The translations under genes and the position numbers were made by a program. Below are positions 63,585 to 64,000 of a stretch of 64,000 nucleotides of DNA, piece after piece. Every line of letters starts with the position of its first letter. Position 1 is the stretch's first letter. The DNA is taken from the NCBI RefSeq assembly GCF_030418315.1, contig NZ_JAUHPV010000001.1, positions 310,001-374,000 on the forward strand. The letters run 5' to 3'. This DNA comes from Demequina zhanjiangensis (GTDB taxonomy: Bacteria > Actinomycetota > Actinomycetes > Actinomycetales > Demequinaceae). Under the pieces are notes generated by a model. It was given only the letters and a program-made list of their open reading frames with translations, made no database searches and was not told the origin of the DNA.

Positions 63585-64000
63585 CCGCGGGCATGGTCGC
63601 GACGATCGTCGCGCTGCTCGCCGCGAACGCCTTCTTCGTCGGCGCCGAGTTCGCGGTCATCTCCGCGCGCAGGTCTTCGATCGAGCCGCGCGCCGAGGCG
63701 GGTTCCCGCGCCGCAGGAACCGTCCTGTGGGCCATGGAGAACGTGTCGCTCATGCTCGCGACGGCACAGCTCGGCGTGACCGTCTGCTCGGTGAGCCTGG
63801 GCGTCGTCGCCGAACCGGCGCTCGCCCACGCGCTTGAGCCGACGCTCCACTCGTGGGGTCTTCCGGATTCGGCGGTGCACGGTGTGGCGGTGGCGATCGC
63901 CCTGCTCGTCATCGTCGGACTGCACGTGGTCGTCGGTGAGATGGTCCCCAAGAACGCGGCCGTCTCGAGCCCGGATCGCGCCGCGCTCCTCCTCGGACCG
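63581..64000 (+). CDS. CNNM-domain protein, paralogue, cut by window end
   Basis: The first 140 codons. Opens with [21 protein letters not shown] then AEFAVISARRSSIEP, the CNNM start, and reaches EMVPKNAAVSSPDRAALLLGP. CBS domains are expected beyond the window. Its ATG overlaps the previous stop. Tandem CNNM pairs of this kind are common in actinobacteria and may form heterodimers. Confidence 0.88.
   Translation, partial: MTAGMVATIVALLAANAFFVGAEFAVISARRSSIEPRAEAGSRAAGTVLWAMENVSLMLATAQLGVTVCSVSLGVVAEPALAHALEPTLHSWGLPDSAVHGVAVAIALLVIVGLHVVVGEMVPKNAAVSSPDRAALLLGP

Overview
The window is about 70% G+C and reads as chromosomal core of a high-GC Gram-positive actinobacterium. Lineage markers are two WhiB proteins, the MtrA-MtrB-LpqB operon, PdtaS, a one-protein Kgd/SucA 2-oxoglutarate enzyme, a SigH/anti-sigma pair of the mycothiol type, bL37, UPF0182, DUF3499, DUF2505, a Rv3235-like protein and DUF6912. 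Gene order resembles Micrococcales such as the Cellulomonas/Demequina group, but the genus is inference. No insertion sequence, phage, CRISPR array or rRNA gene was seen, and composition looks uniform.

Layout. 1-7.9 kb: UPF0182 tail, initiator tRNA, class I aldolase, two APC permeases, DUF2505, PdtaS, WhiB1 and a small membrane protein. 7.9-12.7 kb: a polytopic glycosyltransferase-like protein, a two-component pair and GtrA. 12.7-26.3 kb: purKE, two LCP ligases, two GT2 glycosyltransferases, WhiB2, DUF5719, a degenerate metallopeptidase-like protein, DUF3499, phosphomannomutase and a CDF transporter; this is an envelope-glycan neighbourhood with partial synteny to Rv3257c-Rv3260c. 26.3-36.0 kb: a single-domain response regulator divergent from a MASE1 histidine kinase, then the RDD/SpoIIM/DUF58/MoxR/DUF4350/DUF4129/GDPD-membrane cluster, syntenic with Rv3689-Rv3695. 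36.2-44.9 kb: mtrA-mtrB-lpqB, comF, hpf, secA. 45-55.9 kb: Rv3235-like and LysM proteins, a small HTH regulator divergent from an SAF/TadZ-like pair, DUF6912, hisN, rsgA, aroA, doxX, sigH-rshA, bL37 and an orphan pilT. 55.9-64 kb: an SGNH-fold protein lacking catalytic residues, kgd, an ABC exporter pair and two CNNM/CBS proteins, the last cut by the window end.

Regulatory reading. Many genes have a TAnnnT-like hexamer 6-8 nt before the start codon and no Shine-Dalgarno sequence, so leaderless transcription looks common. Two sites stand out. sigH carries a SigR-type GGAAT-N18-GTT promoter that would start at an upstream in-frame ATG, beside a housekeeping promoter at the downstream ATG; this mirrors the two-isoform SigR system of Streptomyces. 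The HTH/SAF divergent gap holds a nested palindrome whose outer arms are the two -10 elements. I found no clearly new defence or biosynthetic system. The best candidate for under-described biology is the MoxR-DUF58 membrane cluster at 28.8-36.0 kb.
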